A stretch of 64,000 nucleotides of DNA from Acanthosoma haemorrhoidale (GCA_930367205.1 OV884013.1:92629333-92693332), one strand, 5' to 3'; positions 26,301 through 37,037 are shown, counted from the first letter of the stretch. Translations and numbers: made by a program. The notes: a model not told the origin generated them from the letters alone.

Positions 26301-29300
26301 TCAAAGTGTAGACATATATATGCAGTAATTGAGATAACAATAAAAAGAAGATATTATCTGTATGGATTTCACACAGTATCATACCTAGGAGGGAGGGATA
26401 TGGGGGCAGTCCACCCCTAATGCCATATATTTTTGAGCGACATTTTTAGGCTTAACCCAGTGATTTTTTAAGCAAACATGTGAACCACATAGATTTAGAA
26501 TTGGTGATGGCCACATTGATTGCATTGTACATATTAATATTGGTGGACTATGTATCTCATATTTTGATTATACTGATTATCTTCTTTACTTGTAGGATTT
26601 GATTCAGAAGTGTTTGGTCGCACTGGCTCTATGTTGCATTCCCGTAATGCTCGTGGGAAAGCCTCTCTATCTTATATATTTTAAGAAAGGAAAGCATGCG
26701 CACAAGGCAGTAAGTATTCAATTTAATTAATTAGTCATTATTATTTCATTATTTGGGACTCTCATTTGGTTTAAAGTTTTATAATGGGAAGGTTCTGGAT
26801 TCAAATCTCTAGACAGTTGTTTTATTTCAATTCCATTATTAAATGTGAATGACTCTCGATAGAATAGTCCTCCTCATGGTTGTACATAAGAATATTTAAA
26901 CCCCTAGTAAAAATTAAAAAACGTTTTTAATTTTGAATAGAACAGACTTATAAACAGATCTCTCAACTTCTGCATACAAAAGATTCAAATAGGGTAGCTC
27001 AAGTTTTTCCAATTGAGTAAAACACAAATTTTTTTACAAAAACACAGTCATGGTTTAAATTGACCTTTATTTAATGTGTTATTTTTAGATAAGAGGTATT
27101 TTTTTATGGGTTGATAAGTTAATATTCAAATCTAAAAGGCTTAAATCACTAGACGATATACAGTTTACTTTATTGTAATGTTTAGTGAATTTTTTAAAGC
27201 TTTATAAATAGAATTAATTTCCACATCTCAAAACACCACACAACCATCAGAAGATATATTACATAACCATGTAAAACCATTAAAAAAAAATCAACTATCA
27301 CTATATCAGTTATTTAAATACTTAAATGTTTATTCTGTGACGAAAGTTCCCTTAAAAATAACTTTAAAAATAACCTAACGTATTACGTAAGGAATACAAT
27401 ATAAGTAATATCCTGTCCAGTATAGAGAAACACAATAAACAGAAAACGTACAGCAATTAAAATCATAAAATAAACAAGATACAAATAAAATAAATCTAGA
27501 ATCTGTTATAAATGAAATAAAATCGGAATATGTTATTAGTAAATTATCCTAATACTAGTTCAATGCAAACAATAATAATTATTATATAATGAAAATAAAT
27601 TGGCTGATTAATCTCGGTAACATTATTTACCTATTGATTGGAATGAGATTGGAGAAAAGTTTAAGGGATAGAGTTCAAACTCAATAGCTCTTAAAAAAAA
27701 AACTTAAAACGTTTCTCTACAGGTCCATAATCATTTATGAAAATAAACTTTTGATTGGTTGATATTCTTTAAGATATAATATAAAGTGCAGTTCGTCTAG
27801 TTGATAGCTAGCTGGTGAAATTGCTATTCCAGCACTGAATATTATGTTTGTTTTTAGTAAGAAACCTACAGTTAAGAGAATACTGCTCTTTTGAAAAACA
27901 ACACTCCAAAAAATTTTTTCTTAATTGAGAGTAACTTGCTAAGTCAGCTTGATAACTTTTGCAGGGTGCGAATGGCACCGAGATGCAAGTCTTGAACGGA
28001 ACCGCTGGAGGAGGGCTGATGGACGAGCACGAGGAGGAGGAAGAACCACCCAGTGAAATCTTCATTCACCAGATCATACACACTATAGAGTACGTGCTGA
28101 GTACAATCTCACACACTGCCTCTTACCTCAGGTTGTGGGCTCTATCTTTGGCCCATTCTCGTAAGTATTACTTCTTAATAGATCACAATCAGGGCACTTG
28201 CCTTTCTGTTTTTAAACCTCAATTATTATTCACAGGATTGTAAAATATTTTTTTAAGTACATGACCAAGCACAAACAATTTTGATATACTGCTTGATTGA
28301 GGAACTATTACTTTGTTGGATCATAAAATAATGTACTAAAGTAAATATTGAAAATTGACAAGTTAGTGTCATTCAGTACCAAATCAACTAGTCAGTTGAC
28401 CCAACCATTTCAGATTTTTATGATAGTTTCAATGATCATTCTCTTCAATGATATAAATGAGAATATATTTATAGAATTATTGTTATCTTAAACACAATGA
28501 CTCGAGTCCCGATTATTTATTAATTGGGGTTCAATCCCCCTCCCTCCTGGTAACTGAAAGCCACATGACTAAACACATATTTGTATTATTTTTATGTCAT
28601 TGATTGCAAGCCGCTCATAATCTTGGTATTGGATAATCAGGACACCACTAAAATTAATTTTTGAAAAATAGTTGTTTGGTATAAGCATTTTCAAACTTGA
28701 ATTACTCAGGTTTCATAATACCTAGAGAGTAGTATAACACTTCATTTTAAATAGTTTCATAAGGCCTAATTGTATAAGGTACTTGTCAATTTTTAATGTA
28801 CAAAATTAAAAAAAAAATAATCAGTTTTTGAGTGAAAATTTCAGATTGATTGAATTAATCTTTATGACCACTATTGTTTTACACACACATATGAAATACC
28901 ATTACCCTACACCTGCTTGAAAGTAGAGCCTCACCCTTTTAACTGGGTAATAATGTAACTATAAGTTACTCTGATTCAATTTCATATTCAACTAGAGCAT
29001 GACTCCAGAGGTTCCAGACTTTAAAAGAGAGCATCATTAGTTATTGATAATAATGTCAGTTGTACAGTATTTGTTTGGAATTATTTAGCAACACTATTGT
29101 ATATTTTTTCAGAGCTTTCCGATGTACTCTGGAGCAGGGTACTCACGCTTGGCTTTGGCTACGGTACCTATTTAGGAAGCGTTATTGTCTTCGTCATATT
29201 TGCAGTATGGGCTTTTTTCACAATAGCCATCCTTGTTATGATGGAAGGACTTTCTGCCTTCCTTCACACACTCAGGCTCCACTGGTAATATTTTCCTATT

Positions 29301-30615
29301 TCTTGTTAGTTATATGAATGACATTACAAAAAAGTTAAGTAAAAAATGGTGATTTATTATTAGCCAAAATAAAAATTAACAGACTACACTTTATCACTGC
29401 TGTAGCTCTTGTATTATCGGATAATGGTGAAATGTCTATAACAATACTTGCTGAAAAGTACTGAAGAGGATATATTGTTGCACCTATGATTTCTGACTAT
29501 CAACAATGTGAAAGAGCTTGATCTCAGAGTGAATTTGCATGACCCTACCCTTATGTGATCAATTTCAACTTTATCCTTTCAAAATTCTTATGTTCTACCT
29601 TAACCTCTGACGACCTCAGCAGCCAGTTGTCTTTAGGGAACAGAAAATCACCAAGCTAATTACCTTGTCTGATTTAAAGGACTGTTGCCAAACTTGGCTC
29701 TGGGCTGAGGCTGACATACACTTGTAGTTGAGGGCAATATAAAAGTAGAGAAAGTATTTTTATTATCTTTAATAAAAATAATAATATCCTTATTATCCAT
29801 GTCCCTTAGGAACAAACATTTAATTAACATAAAGTTGGTTCTTTGACAGTATCAGTTCCTGCTAACATTTACAGTGCAAAGAAATACCTTCACAAATGCA
29901 CTAATTCATAATTAGGTATTCACACATTAATATGTTAATACATTCATAGTGATTGCTGTAAGTTTTTCTTATCTTTCTGTCACTCCACTTCTTTGTTAAG
30001 TGTCTGGAGGGTCAACCTCACCCCATGAACCAGAATGACAATATTCCTGTGAACCAGTGATAATGCAGACAGGTGATAAGCATGTTGATGGAGGCTCCGT
30101 TAGCTCTGAACAACTGGTTATCTGAAAAATCTACCACATAGTATAGGAATCTGCCCCGGATAAAGGTCGGAGTGGATGAGATCAGGGTAGAAGCAGGAAT
30201 GTTTCTTAATATTGGAGGGGGGGATGAAGAGCTCACTTTGGCATGGTTGAGAGTACATGGATGTAGGTTTACCAGCAATGAAGAGTATCTGAGGGTAAAT
30301 GAGTAACTACTTGAGGAAAGAAATTGTGAATTATGTTTAAAAAACCGATTTGAAGTTTGAGAGGTAATAGCTCCAATATAGAAAATATACCTAGTTTTGT
30401 AAATATGATCAATATCACAGCTGTTCCATGGATTGAACTATTAATATATAAATGGCATCTAACAAATAAACTGTATTTTATTGTATAATTGTAATAATAG
30501 TAAATATAAATCTTTTAGGGTGGAGTTCATGAGTAAATTTTATGTGGGCCTTGGATATCCATTCCAACCATTCTCATTCAAGAATATCATGGAAGAGTCG
30601 GAGGAAACTGAATGA
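11217..30615 (+). CDS. Vha100: V-type proton ATPase 116 kDa subunit a (17 coding exons, 843 aa)
   Basis: This is subunit a of the membrane V0 sector of the vacuolar H+-ATPase. It couples ATP hydrolysis by V1 to proton pumping across organelle or plasma membranes and forms the proton half-channels beside the c-ring. Coding exons: 11217-11333, 11420-11596, 13899-14027, 16790-16860, 17698-17824, 17957-18133, 18215-18427, 18516-18666, 22126-22265, 24033-24269, 24365-24474, 24991-25124, 25567-25736, 26596-26709, 27965-28160, 29113-29284, 30519-30615. All joins have GT/AG ends and keep frame; the sum is 2532 nt, normal for the family. Residues 1 to about 388 are the cytosolic N-terminal domain, followed by the multi-pass membrane domain. 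Arg745 in [12 protein letters not shown], Glu799 and Arg809 (HTLRLHW) match yeast Vph1 R735, E789 and R799 with a constant offset of 10. No frameshift or early stop is seen, so it is predicted functional. Which paralogue it is cannot be decided here. Confidence 0.96.
11420..11596 (+). CDS. Vha100: Vha100 coding exon 2 (residues 40-98)
   Basis: It begins [19 protein letters not shown] and ends at PRELIDLE, with the characteristic FQRKFV(N)E(V)RRC coiled-coil start of the N-terminal domain. The acceptor is TGCCTCCAG after an 86-nt intron and the donor is GTAAAT. Phase 0 on both sides. Confidence 0.93.
11597..13898 (+). other. Vha100 intron 2 (2302 nt)
   Basis: AT-rich, with no recognisable exon. 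A GC-richer stretch at 13255-13610 contains a 67-codon minus-strand open frame (13408-13611) and looks like an old repeat insertion that I cannot classify. Confidence 0.6.
13899..14027 (+). CDS. Vha100: Vha100 coding exon 3 (residues 99-141)
   Basis: It encodes [16 protein letters not shown] through [19 protein letters not shown], the coiled-coil part of the cytosolic domain, with the hallmark F(M/L)ELTELKH(V/I)L. The acceptor is TATGGCAG and the donor is GTAAGT. Phase 0. Confidence 0.93.
14028..16789 (+). other. Vha100 intron 3 (2762 nt)
   Basis: Extremely AT-rich; nothing recognisable before the polypyrimidine-poor acceptor at 16789. The 108-codon open frame at 16538-16864 overlaps exon 4 by chance. 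Confidence 0.6.
16790..16860 (+). CDS. Vha100: Vha100 coding exon 4 (residues 142-165)
   Basis: It encodes [20 protein letters not shown], a variable loop of the N-terminal domain, and ends in the middle of the LG of the LGFVAGV motif. The acceptor is TTCCAACAG, the donor is GTAAGT, and the intron after it is phase 2. Confidence 0.88.
17698..17824 (+). CDS. Vha100: Vha100 coding exon 5 (residues 165-207)
   Basis: It encodes [20 protein letters not shown] followed by the RGN motif, one of the most conserved parts of the cytosolic domain. The acceptor is ATGGCAG and the donor is GTATGT. It is followed by a 132-nt phase-0 intron. Confidence 0.94.
17957..18133 (+). CDS. Vha100: Vha100 coding exon 6 (residues 208-266)
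   Basis: It encodes [20 protein letters not shown], then [15 protein letters not shown], and ends RLEDLNM. The acceptor is TTTTGTAG. The donor is a weak GTTTGG. The following 81-nt intron has no stop and is in frame, so an open frame runs through it. Family alignment (DLN-V-L-Q-DHR) supports its removal. Confidence 0.92.
18215..18427 (+). CDS. Vha100: Vha100 coding exon 7 (residues 267-337)
   Basis: It begins [20 protein letters not shown] and covers [19 protein letters not shown] with [10 protein letters not shown], which matches the conserved K-IYHTLN-FN-DVT-KCLIAE-WVP segment. The donor GTAATA is followed at once by in-frame stops if not used. Phase 0. Confidence 0.94.
18516..18666 (+). 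CDS. Vha100: Vha100 coding exon 8 (residues 338-388)
   Basis: It encodes [20 protein letters not shown], then [14 protein letters not shown] and [15 protein letters not shown]. The PPT-NRTN-FT-GFQ-LIDAYG-A-Y-E-NP block links the cytosolic domain to the first membrane helix. The acceptor is ATATTTCAG and the donor is GTATTT. It is followed by a phase-1 intron. Confidence 0.94.
19386..19526 (-). repeat. Copia 3' LTR
   Basis: On the minus strand it runs from TGTTGAGATATT to CATAACA, with the terminal TG..CA expected of an LTR and a polypurine tract immediately before it. The part at 19469-19526 matches 21996-22058 (AATTAAAT..A, AAAATAAACAC..., TTTAAATAT). Confidence 0.65.
21966..22058 (-). repeat. 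Copia 5' LTR fragment
   Basis: A diverged direct repeat of the LTR at 19386-19526. Its minus-strand start (TGTGGATATATT) corresponds to TGTTGAGATATT. No primer-binding site is evident, because the sequence between this fragment and the integrase remnant is deleted. Confidence 0.5.
22126..22265 (+). CDS. Vha100: Vha100 coding exon 9 (residues 388-434)
   Basis: It encodes [21 protein letters not shown], the conserved first transmembrane helix entrance, then [12 protein letters not shown] and a basic cytosolic stretch [13 protein letters not shown]. The acceptor is TTTATTTTCAG and the donor is GTAATG. Phase 0 follows. Confidence 0.95.
22266..24032 (+). other. Vha100 intron 9 (1767 nt)
   Basis: It contains the large palindrome at 23461-23945 and, before it, a GC-rich patch (about 22990-23230) unlike the surrounding AT-rich intron, probably from an inserted repeat. 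AT dinucleotide runs occur near 22683-22700 and 23405-23422. Confidence 0.6.
23461..23945. repeat. Long near-perfect palindrome (inverted repeat) in Vha100 intron 9
   Basis: The left arm (23461-23697) and right arm (23713-23945) are reverse complements, separated by only 15 nt of pyrimidine-rich spacer. The inner ~125 bp differ at about five positions. The outer parts are more diverged. In the pre-mRNA it would fold into a hairpin of about 230 bp. It fits a foldback-type element or a snapback copy of a short repeat. No terminal target duplication is obvious. Confidence 0.92.
24033..24269 (+). CDS. Vha100: Vha100 coding exon 10 (residues 435-513)
   Basis: It encodes [20 protein letters not shown] with [19 protein letters not shown], the second membrane helix and the start of a lumenal loop. 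It then runs through NYNYST (sequon at Asn480) to [11 protein letters not shown]. The family motif YTG-IYND-FSKS-N-FGS-W is intact. The acceptor is GATTTGCAG and the donor is GTAACA. Phase 0. Confidence 0.96.
24365..24474 (+). CDS. Vha100: Vha100 coding exon 11 (residues 514-550)
   Basis: It encodes [20 protein letters not shown] followed by [17 protein letters not shown]. The NK..F.N..KMK.SII.GV.HM.FGV motif marks the third membrane helix. The acceptor is TGATTACAG and the donor is GTAAGG. Phase 2. Confidence 0.95.
24991..25124 (+). CDS. Vha100: Vha100 coding exon 12 (residues 550-595)
   Basis: It encodes [20 protein letters not shown], then [20 protein letters not shown], the E-F-PQ-.FLL...FYLV.LMF.K membrane block. 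The acceptor is TTTATTTTAG and the donor is GTAAGT. Phase 1. Confidence 0.94.
25567..25736 (+). CDS. Vha100: Vha100 coding exon 13 (residues 595-651)
   Basis: It encodes [20 protein letters not shown] (the APSILI-FI-M-L family block) and a hydrophilic loop with the sequon Asn631-Ser-Thr, ending CNPYMYENQ. The acceptor is TTGATTTTCAG and the donor is GTTAGT. Phase 0. Confidence 0.93.
26596..26709 (+). CDS. Vha100: Vha100 coding exon 14 (residues 652-689)
   Basis: It encodes [20 protein letters not shown] with [18 protein letters not shown]. The CIPVML..KP motif at the end of a membrane helix is followed by the basic cytosolic linker. The acceptor is ACTTGTAG and the donor is GTAAGT. Phase 0. 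Confidence 0.93.
27965..28160 (+). CDS. Vha100: Vha100 coding exon 15 with the essential arginine (residues 690-755)
   Basis: It opens with a variable acidic loop ([18 protein letters not shown], then [18 protein letters not shown]). It continues through [20 protein letters not shown] and ALSLAHS. Arg745, between SYL and LWALSLAH, corresponds to yeast Vph1 R735, the residue that contacts the c-ring carboxylate during proton transfer. His753 matches H743. The acceptor is TTTTGCAG and the donor is GTAAGT. Phase 1. Confidence 0.96.
29113..29284 (+). CDS. Vha100: Vha100 coding exon 16 (residues 755-812)
   Basis: It encodes [20 protein letters not shown], the hydrophobic helix [20 protein letters not shown], and [15 protein letters not shown]. 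Glu799 and Arg809 match yeast E789 and R799 of the proton half-channel. The acceptor is ATTTTTTCAG and the donor is GTAATA. Phase 2. Confidence 0.96.
29285..30518 (+). other. Vha100 intron 16 (1234 nt)
   Basis: No exon is recognisable. An 86-codon minus-strand open frame at 30018-30278 lies in somewhat GC-richer sequence without a known motif; it may be part of an old repeat. Confidence 0.55.
30519..30615 (+). CDS. Vha100: Vha100 coding exon 17, C-terminus (residues 812-843)
   Basis: It encodes [20 protein letters not shown] and [11 protein letters not shown], then TGA at 30613-30615. The [17 protein letters not shown] tail is the standard animal subunit a C-terminus. The acceptor is AATCTTTTAG. 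Confidence 0.96.
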
Positions 30616-30725
30616 GTGGCAGGAGTCAAAAATCAAAGCAATAGAGTAGAGCACTTTATCTCTGCATCGACTCAGCTTCAACTTGAAAATTATTTTTTAG
30701 ATTTATGAACATTAGTACAATGTAC

Positions 30726-30731
30726 AATAAA
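30726..30731 (+). terminator. Proximal poly(A) signal AATAAA of Vha100
   Basis: A canonical hexamer 111 nt after the stop codon, followed by T-rich sequence. It gives a short 3' untranslated region. Confidence 0.5.
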
Positions 30732-30924
30732 ATAGTTTAGTTTTTGTAGTTGATTCTAATATAAAAAAATTGTTAATGAAAGTTGCGCTATCTAGTATTT
30801 GCCTGTAAATTGTAAATATAATCAAAAGAATCATTAATTCCCTTTTAATATTTTACCTCAGTAGAGATTTTAATGTACAAATGCTTAATATTTTATTCCC
30901 ACCTGAAGGTTTTAACTTCAATCT

Positions 30925-30930
30925 AATAAA
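30925..30930 (+). terminator. Distal poly(A) signal AATAAA of Vha100
   Basis: A second canonical hexamer, followed within 10 nt by a GT-rich stretch (CGTTGTGTTCATC) that resembles a downstream element. This makes it at least as good a cleavage site as the proximal one. Confidence 0.5.
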
Positions 30931-30931
30931 C

Positions 30932-33370
30932 GTTGTGTTCATCAGAAATATTGGATAGTGCAAAATCTCTTTTAAGCGAACTGACTTAAGTTTTTAAAAT
31001 ATTTTGGACGTTTGATGTTGAGAAATTATTTTTTTAAATGTGCCTTTTCATTATTAATAGTGATAATTTTGTACATTTTGTGATGTAAATTATTATTATT
31101 CTGTGGGGAATACCACAATATCTCTCATCGCATGTACAGCTTCAATTGAGATATTTTATTTAGACTGTGCTTGCTAAAAAGTAAGAAAAAATTCAAACAT
31201 TTTTTAATATATGTTTGGATATATAGTTTGACTGTGAGGATTCTTCTTAATCCTTGTTGTTGTCTTATTTTTTTCTCAAATTGAAACAAGAACAAATATA
31301 TCATATATAAATGATATTTTTAGAAAGTAACTTATTGCAATTTAGAAAATCTTCATTGTTTTATAAGCTTAGGAAATATAATATTTAATTTTTTTAATAT
31401 AAATAGCCCAGTAAAGTATAAAGTAATATTTAATTATGAAATCAGAAGTCATTTTCATCGTTTTTACCTGTTTTTGTTTTGCAAGGGTGTTGGTAACACA
31501 GAACCCTCTGTCAGCTTTTCTTCTCAATATTTTTCTTTCAATCTTCTTGATTGTTCAAGTATGAAATTTTTAAGAAAGAAATATGAAGTCCTCGAAAATT
31601 GGACATTTTAACAACAAAAGAAAATAGAGTGAAGAATAAGAAGAGCTCAAAGAGGCACCTTTGCTATGAACAACTCTGCAGAATACGATGGAAAACGCTA
31701 TTAATGTTTGGATATTTTGCTATTAATAAAAATTATCTGTTTACATTAGTGAACATACTAAATTGTTAGTATAATTATAGTTCTTATTTTGTAAAACCAA
31801 TTGTTTCAAAAACTATTACTTGACTTTGCATACAATAGAACTTTGAAATTAAATAGGTCACTAACCAAATTAACATTCCTTGAAAAATTTGAAAATTTCT
31901 TATTAGGATCATGTCAAGGGTATTATTTTTTTAAACTAAATTAAATTTTAGAGGTTATATTTGCTATCAAAAACAAGTTAGATTTATTTTTAAATTAATA
32001 TTAGGTACTGTTGAAGAATTCTATTCTAAAGCACAAACTATATCAGTATTTTTTCTTAAAAGTATTTAATTATTTAAATGTAAATTAACAATGTCCATGA
32101 TGAATGTAAAATATAGAATACTTGGTGTATTATATAACAGTTGCAATGCAGCATGGAATTAGCTTATTGTAAATGATAAGGCTCAGTTACAATGGTAATC
32201 CCCTGATTTGTGATAATGGCTATTTTGATTTCAAAGAAAGGTATTCAAAATACCTTTGTAGTGAAGACTTTTTTCCGTAATGTCATAGATATTTTTTTCA
32301 CAAAATGAGTTGTTATATATACATAGCTTGTTATATAAGGGACCAATTAATTTTATTCTTGTAAAAATTTGTTTTATTTTTATTTACCATATTATTTTTT
32401 AAATAAATTCCTAAACCAAGGATGGTTATTGGTAAATGCTGTAATTATTTATTGATATCAACTACATAATGAGAAAAAATATATGATGTTATCATGAATT
32501 TGGCATTATATCAAACCTTTTGTATTTCGTTTTATTGAGAGTGAAAGTTTAATATCTGCCCTAATTGGGCAATAAGTAACAAAGATAAAATATCCCATTT
32601 TTACAATATTTACAATTCTACATTCACTCACTCACGATTTGTACCATCACATACAGCCCAGAGACCTCCGGATCTTGCACGCAGGACATTCAACATGTAG
32701 TTACAATGGAAGTGACAAAGAAATGGAAGATTTTCTATGTTACTCCCTCTGCCACAGATGTTAAGGACATGTGGGGGAAAAACTTACTGACACTAGATCT
32801 CCCAATCTCTGCAGAGGTTAGTAGGGATGGTAGGTGATGGTTATAGATTTTCCTAAAGGATTAGGGAGGCTAGACAATTTTTGATGAAATTTAGTTTATT
32901 TAATTGGAATTTGACTAATGATGGTCTGTATGTTAATGTCAATTTGAAAGATTTTATAATTACCTCAATATTTTACCATCTCGTATTTTAGTATACCTCC
33001 AGGAACATTTTGCCAATAGGTGTTTGAAAACAAATATTTTAGGCTTTCCACTCTTGATGGCTTTAATACCATTCATAGTACAGAAGGTATCAAATAAATT
33101 ACTCCAGCGACAGATATCAAAAAATTTAAATAACCTCCCTCTGTCAAAGAAATTGGCAAACTAGGAGTCAACTGCTACTATATGAGAACATTTTCAAGAG
33201 GGGATTTAAGCAAATAGATATTGGTTGCATAATACGATGTAAACAAACTGAATCCTAATCCATCTGATATAATTACACCATGCCTACCAGATGTAATATG
33301 GGTGTGTGGTAAATGGTTATCATCACAGAACATATCAAAAGCAAAAGGTTTTCTAGAATAGAAGGGTTTC
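30932..33370. other. Gene-free region downstream of Vha100
   Basis: Very AT-rich to 32560, and may include an extended 3' untranslated region. From about 32590 to 33370 the composition is less AT-biased and could be the upstream part of the decayed coding remnant that follows, but I find no readable protein similarity. Confidence 0.4.
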
Positions 33371-34070
33371 ATGCATCTTGTTTGTAAATCAGCAAATAAT
33401 GAAAAAAGTGCTGTAAAATCTCTTTCATTTATTAATGCACCAATTAGTGACCACAACACAGTGTTCACCGCTCTGAAATATGGTGCTGAAGATTACCAAA
33501 AGGAAGGTAAACAAACGTGCATGATGACCTTTGATTTACAACAAAAGCAAATCCACCTTGGTGAAATTTTTTCAAAAACAACCCATCGAGATGAGAGAAG
33601 TTGCTGACGTCTTATAAACCTTCATCGCCACACAGTGTTTCTAAAGCTGGTGAAAAGATGTTTCTTACAATCTCAATGGCTCCTTACTCCTGTTCCTCCT
33701 CTCCTTACAATGGCAATGACCATGATCCGACCAACCACCGGTATTTTTAATTTCTTCTGTCATCAATCACATAAGATCGTGCATCACTGCCCCAACAAAA
33801 GGCTCAGCATTAAAACTCTCAATCAAGGTGTGTTTACAAGTCCAGGCGTGGCTTAATAACCACTTGTCAACAGACAGTGGAAGTGGGCTCGAGGAGGTTA
33901 TAAATCATTGCATCCACTTACTACGAAGTGCCTACTTGCTCCTGACACAAACCTAAAATCCATTTTTTGTTCATCTGGGTGCAGTGGAAGGTATGAATGC
34001 AGGAAATCTTTTATTTCATACTCACCAGTTTGTGGCAACTGCCATTGAACATGATCTAACTCTCCAGGAG
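33371..34070 (+). pseudogene. Decayed cysteine-rich coding remnant, probably transposon-associated
   Basis: The + strand reads INAPISDHNTVFTALKYGAE and then KQTCMMTFDLQ (33431-33540). About 400 nt later it reads LLAPDTNLKSIFCSSGCSG and YECRKSFISYSPVCGNC (about 33937-34050). This order, a (S/T)D..TVFTAL-YA...TC.(V/M)TFDQ-like block followed by a C..C..C.CRK......C..C CXC-like tail, recalls a widespread uncharacterised family often repeated in invertebrate genomes. That link is from memory and needs a search. The region between is frameshifted and has stops, and the tail ends in stop codons. It has no introns visible and is not functional. Confidence 0.45.
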
Positions 34071-36493
34071 GAAGAATTGGACATTGATTTCGGGGAGCAA
34101 GAAGAAGAAGATTATCTTTGATGATAATAGGATAGTGGTATGTAAACTCATACTATCATGCTCATGTGTACATAGTAGTTTAGTCATATGTTATGTGCAT
34201 ACCATGTTTTTCACTTTACCACTATTGGTGAATTTATTTAAAATCTTTTGCTATATTCAATATTAATTTTTTCCTTTTTTTTTCTTTCTCATTAATAAAC
34301 TGCTTTAACAAGAACTGAAAATTCCTGTTATTTGAAGGTCGCTATCTACTAAATCATTGATTCAATGGATAAAACGAATAGAACATTTTTATAGAAAATT
34401 GTTTATGCTTTAATTTTGTATATAGAGTACTTTTTGCTCAAATTATTAGCATGCGAGATATTTGAGAAAAACCAAAACAAACTGACTTTTAAACTGCTCC
34501 TCCCCCTCGGGCACTTTTAGTATGTTGTACAGGACACTCCTCCCAACAACTGTACTAAATTTCAAAACTACACTTTTTTTGAAATTTTATCCTTCGTTGC
34601 CTGGACTATAAGGGACACTGGATGATCAAGTCAAAGTTGGTTATTTTGATTGATCATTAAGTCAATGAATTCTACCTTAAGTATATATGTACTTGAGTTT
34701 GGCCACATGCTGTTTAAATTAACACTTTATATAATTAAGATAAAACCAAATTAAAAGCATTATTAACATCAATTTAAGGCTGATGAAAAAAAGGATATTT
34801 CCCTATAAATTCTGTCCATTTAACATAGATCACTAGTCAAATTAATAAAAATATAGCTTTCAAAGACAATTCTATTTCGACTTGTGTACGGATCTCTTCA
34901 TACAGCCTCTTTCAGTTTTTTTGCATCAATATGATTTCTTTCAGAAAACATGATAAGATTTTTTAACTAATATTACTTTAAGTTTTTTAAACAAACCTGT
35001 GCAGCAAGAGGGTATATAATTGTTAGCTATCTCACATTTTTTAGAGTTTTTTTTATATTCAGATTAAGATTATCTAAAGCTAGAGATAAAAGTAATTGTT
35101 AGATTTATAAATCTGACATGTATTACCGATGTTTCATCAAGGAGTGATGTGGATTTACATTAATCAGAATATTATGGATTTCAAATAAACCATAATTATT
35201 TTTGAAATATTTCTTCTCTTTGTAATTAATTTGCATAGCTAAATTAGAGAATCTAGGGTAGTGCAAACCAATATATAATCAGCCATTAATGGTTCAATGC
35301 ATTCCATTTTTTTTGATAAGGAGAGAATACAAATAAATTAAAATGCTCTGTCCTTGGTGAGGATGGCTAGGATGAACCCAATCTAAATATGAAAAATAAT
35401 GTTTGGAAATTTCAGAGATATTACAATATACAAGTATATTGTATATAAAAAATCTCTTGGCATAATTTACTAAGTAATAAGAAAACTTTTACACACAAAA
35501 TCTTTTAAATAGTAGGAAAAATAAAATAAACACCTACTCAGGAAAAAAAAAAGCTTCTAAGTTATATATTACGATTAAAACAGGAGGTTCATTAAAATAA
35601 CATTCAAATTGCTTTTTGGAGATATTTATTTGCCTGACAATCCTTTAACTGATCTTTGATAGAATGTTAGTGTTTTTTGATTCTGAATCAAATATAAGGA
35701 ACTAGGATAACAAACAGTTATCTAGTTTTAGGAAAAAAAAAAAAAGTAAATAAATTAATCTTAAGGAATAAAATTTTACTGATAAACAAATATCAATCCA
35801 AGATCATGATAAAAAAACAAAAAAAAATAATAATACAATACAATAGGTTAACTGGTGGTTAGGTATGGAATTTCAACATGAGAGTATTATTTCTATTGAG
35901 AATCCGCATGGACTGATAAAAGAAGGATCTGCTAAGTGATGAGATGAGTTTTTGAGTTTATTAAACCTTAATTGTTTAATAAATCCTCCTTATTGTTTGA
36001 TACATCATAGTTGACTTGAATTTTATTATTGTAAAGAAACCTACAAAGTGACTGAGGTGCTTTTAAGTTAAATGAGAGAACAAGCAGTAGTGCATGGGTG
36101 GCTCTGCTGTTTCTATGACTCAACATTTTTTTTTGTTAAGAGGGTGTGGATTATGTGAGGAAATACATTATATTTGGGCAAATAACCTTCTGTGAATATA
36201 ATGTGCTTGACAGGCTATACCATATGCTCTTCAGTTAAGTTGTCCATATTGAGTGATTCTGTGCAACTTAGGTTCTGAGTAAACAAGAGTGTGGGATTTC
36301 TAAGAACTACCTCCTCTGTGAGACAACATACCCAGCCAACAACTGCCTTGTGCTTGTCTGACAGTCATAATATGATTAGAAATCTTATGAGACAAATTTC
36401 CTATTGATTTGAAACAAAAATATTTTTTTCTGCACACTTCTAAATCACTACAAGCAGCGATATTAGTGATTTTTTCACCTAAATTATTCAAAT
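34071..36493. other. Gene-free region
   Basis: AT-rich. A minus-strand open frame of 107 codons at 36300-36623 overlaps the first copy of the 169-bp duplication; I do not recognise it. A-rich runs occur near 35552 and 35735. Confidence 0.4.
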
Positions 36494-36662
36494 GCTCTAG
36501 GCAGTTAGTCATGTGTTTTCTGTCTTTATCTGTTAAATAGTCTTTCTTTTCTGCTATGGCTCTAAGGCGAACAAGGGTTGTATAAGAAGATGGCCGGGAG
36601 AAGTTGGCAGAGCTTGGAACCATCTCAAGTACCCTTTCATCCTTTTGAAATGCTTACTATCT
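36494..36662. repeat. 169-bp direct duplication, copy 1
   Basis: From GCTCTAGGCAGTTAGTCATG to TGCTTACTATCT this block is repeated at 37038-37206, with only two substitutions and no gaps. It covers the upstream half of the 107-codon minus-strand frame at 36300-36623. Confidence 0.93.
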
Positions 36663-37037
36663 ATATTTTGTGTAAAAAAAATCAAATGAATGTTTTATTT
36701 CTACATAAAATATGTTAACTAAATCTTGATTAGTAATTAAATGTTCTCTCTGCGCATCCCTGACCTATTCATTATTCTTAAAATGTCTCGAAATTGATAA
36801 TTTAGTTGTGGCGTGTCTGGAAAGCACAGATATTGAGTGTTCATACAGGGGTAGAATATACAATGAGAAGCTGGGGTGGAACAGCTGTTTTTTGAGGAGA
36901 TTGCACGGGAATATGCTCAAAATATTTTCTAAAATCGTAGTACGTATGCAAATTGATACAGATAGACTGTATTTCGGTACAAATGACTTTTTAGTGCCAA
37001 CCACTATCACAGTATAAGCTAAATGACGATGGTGATC

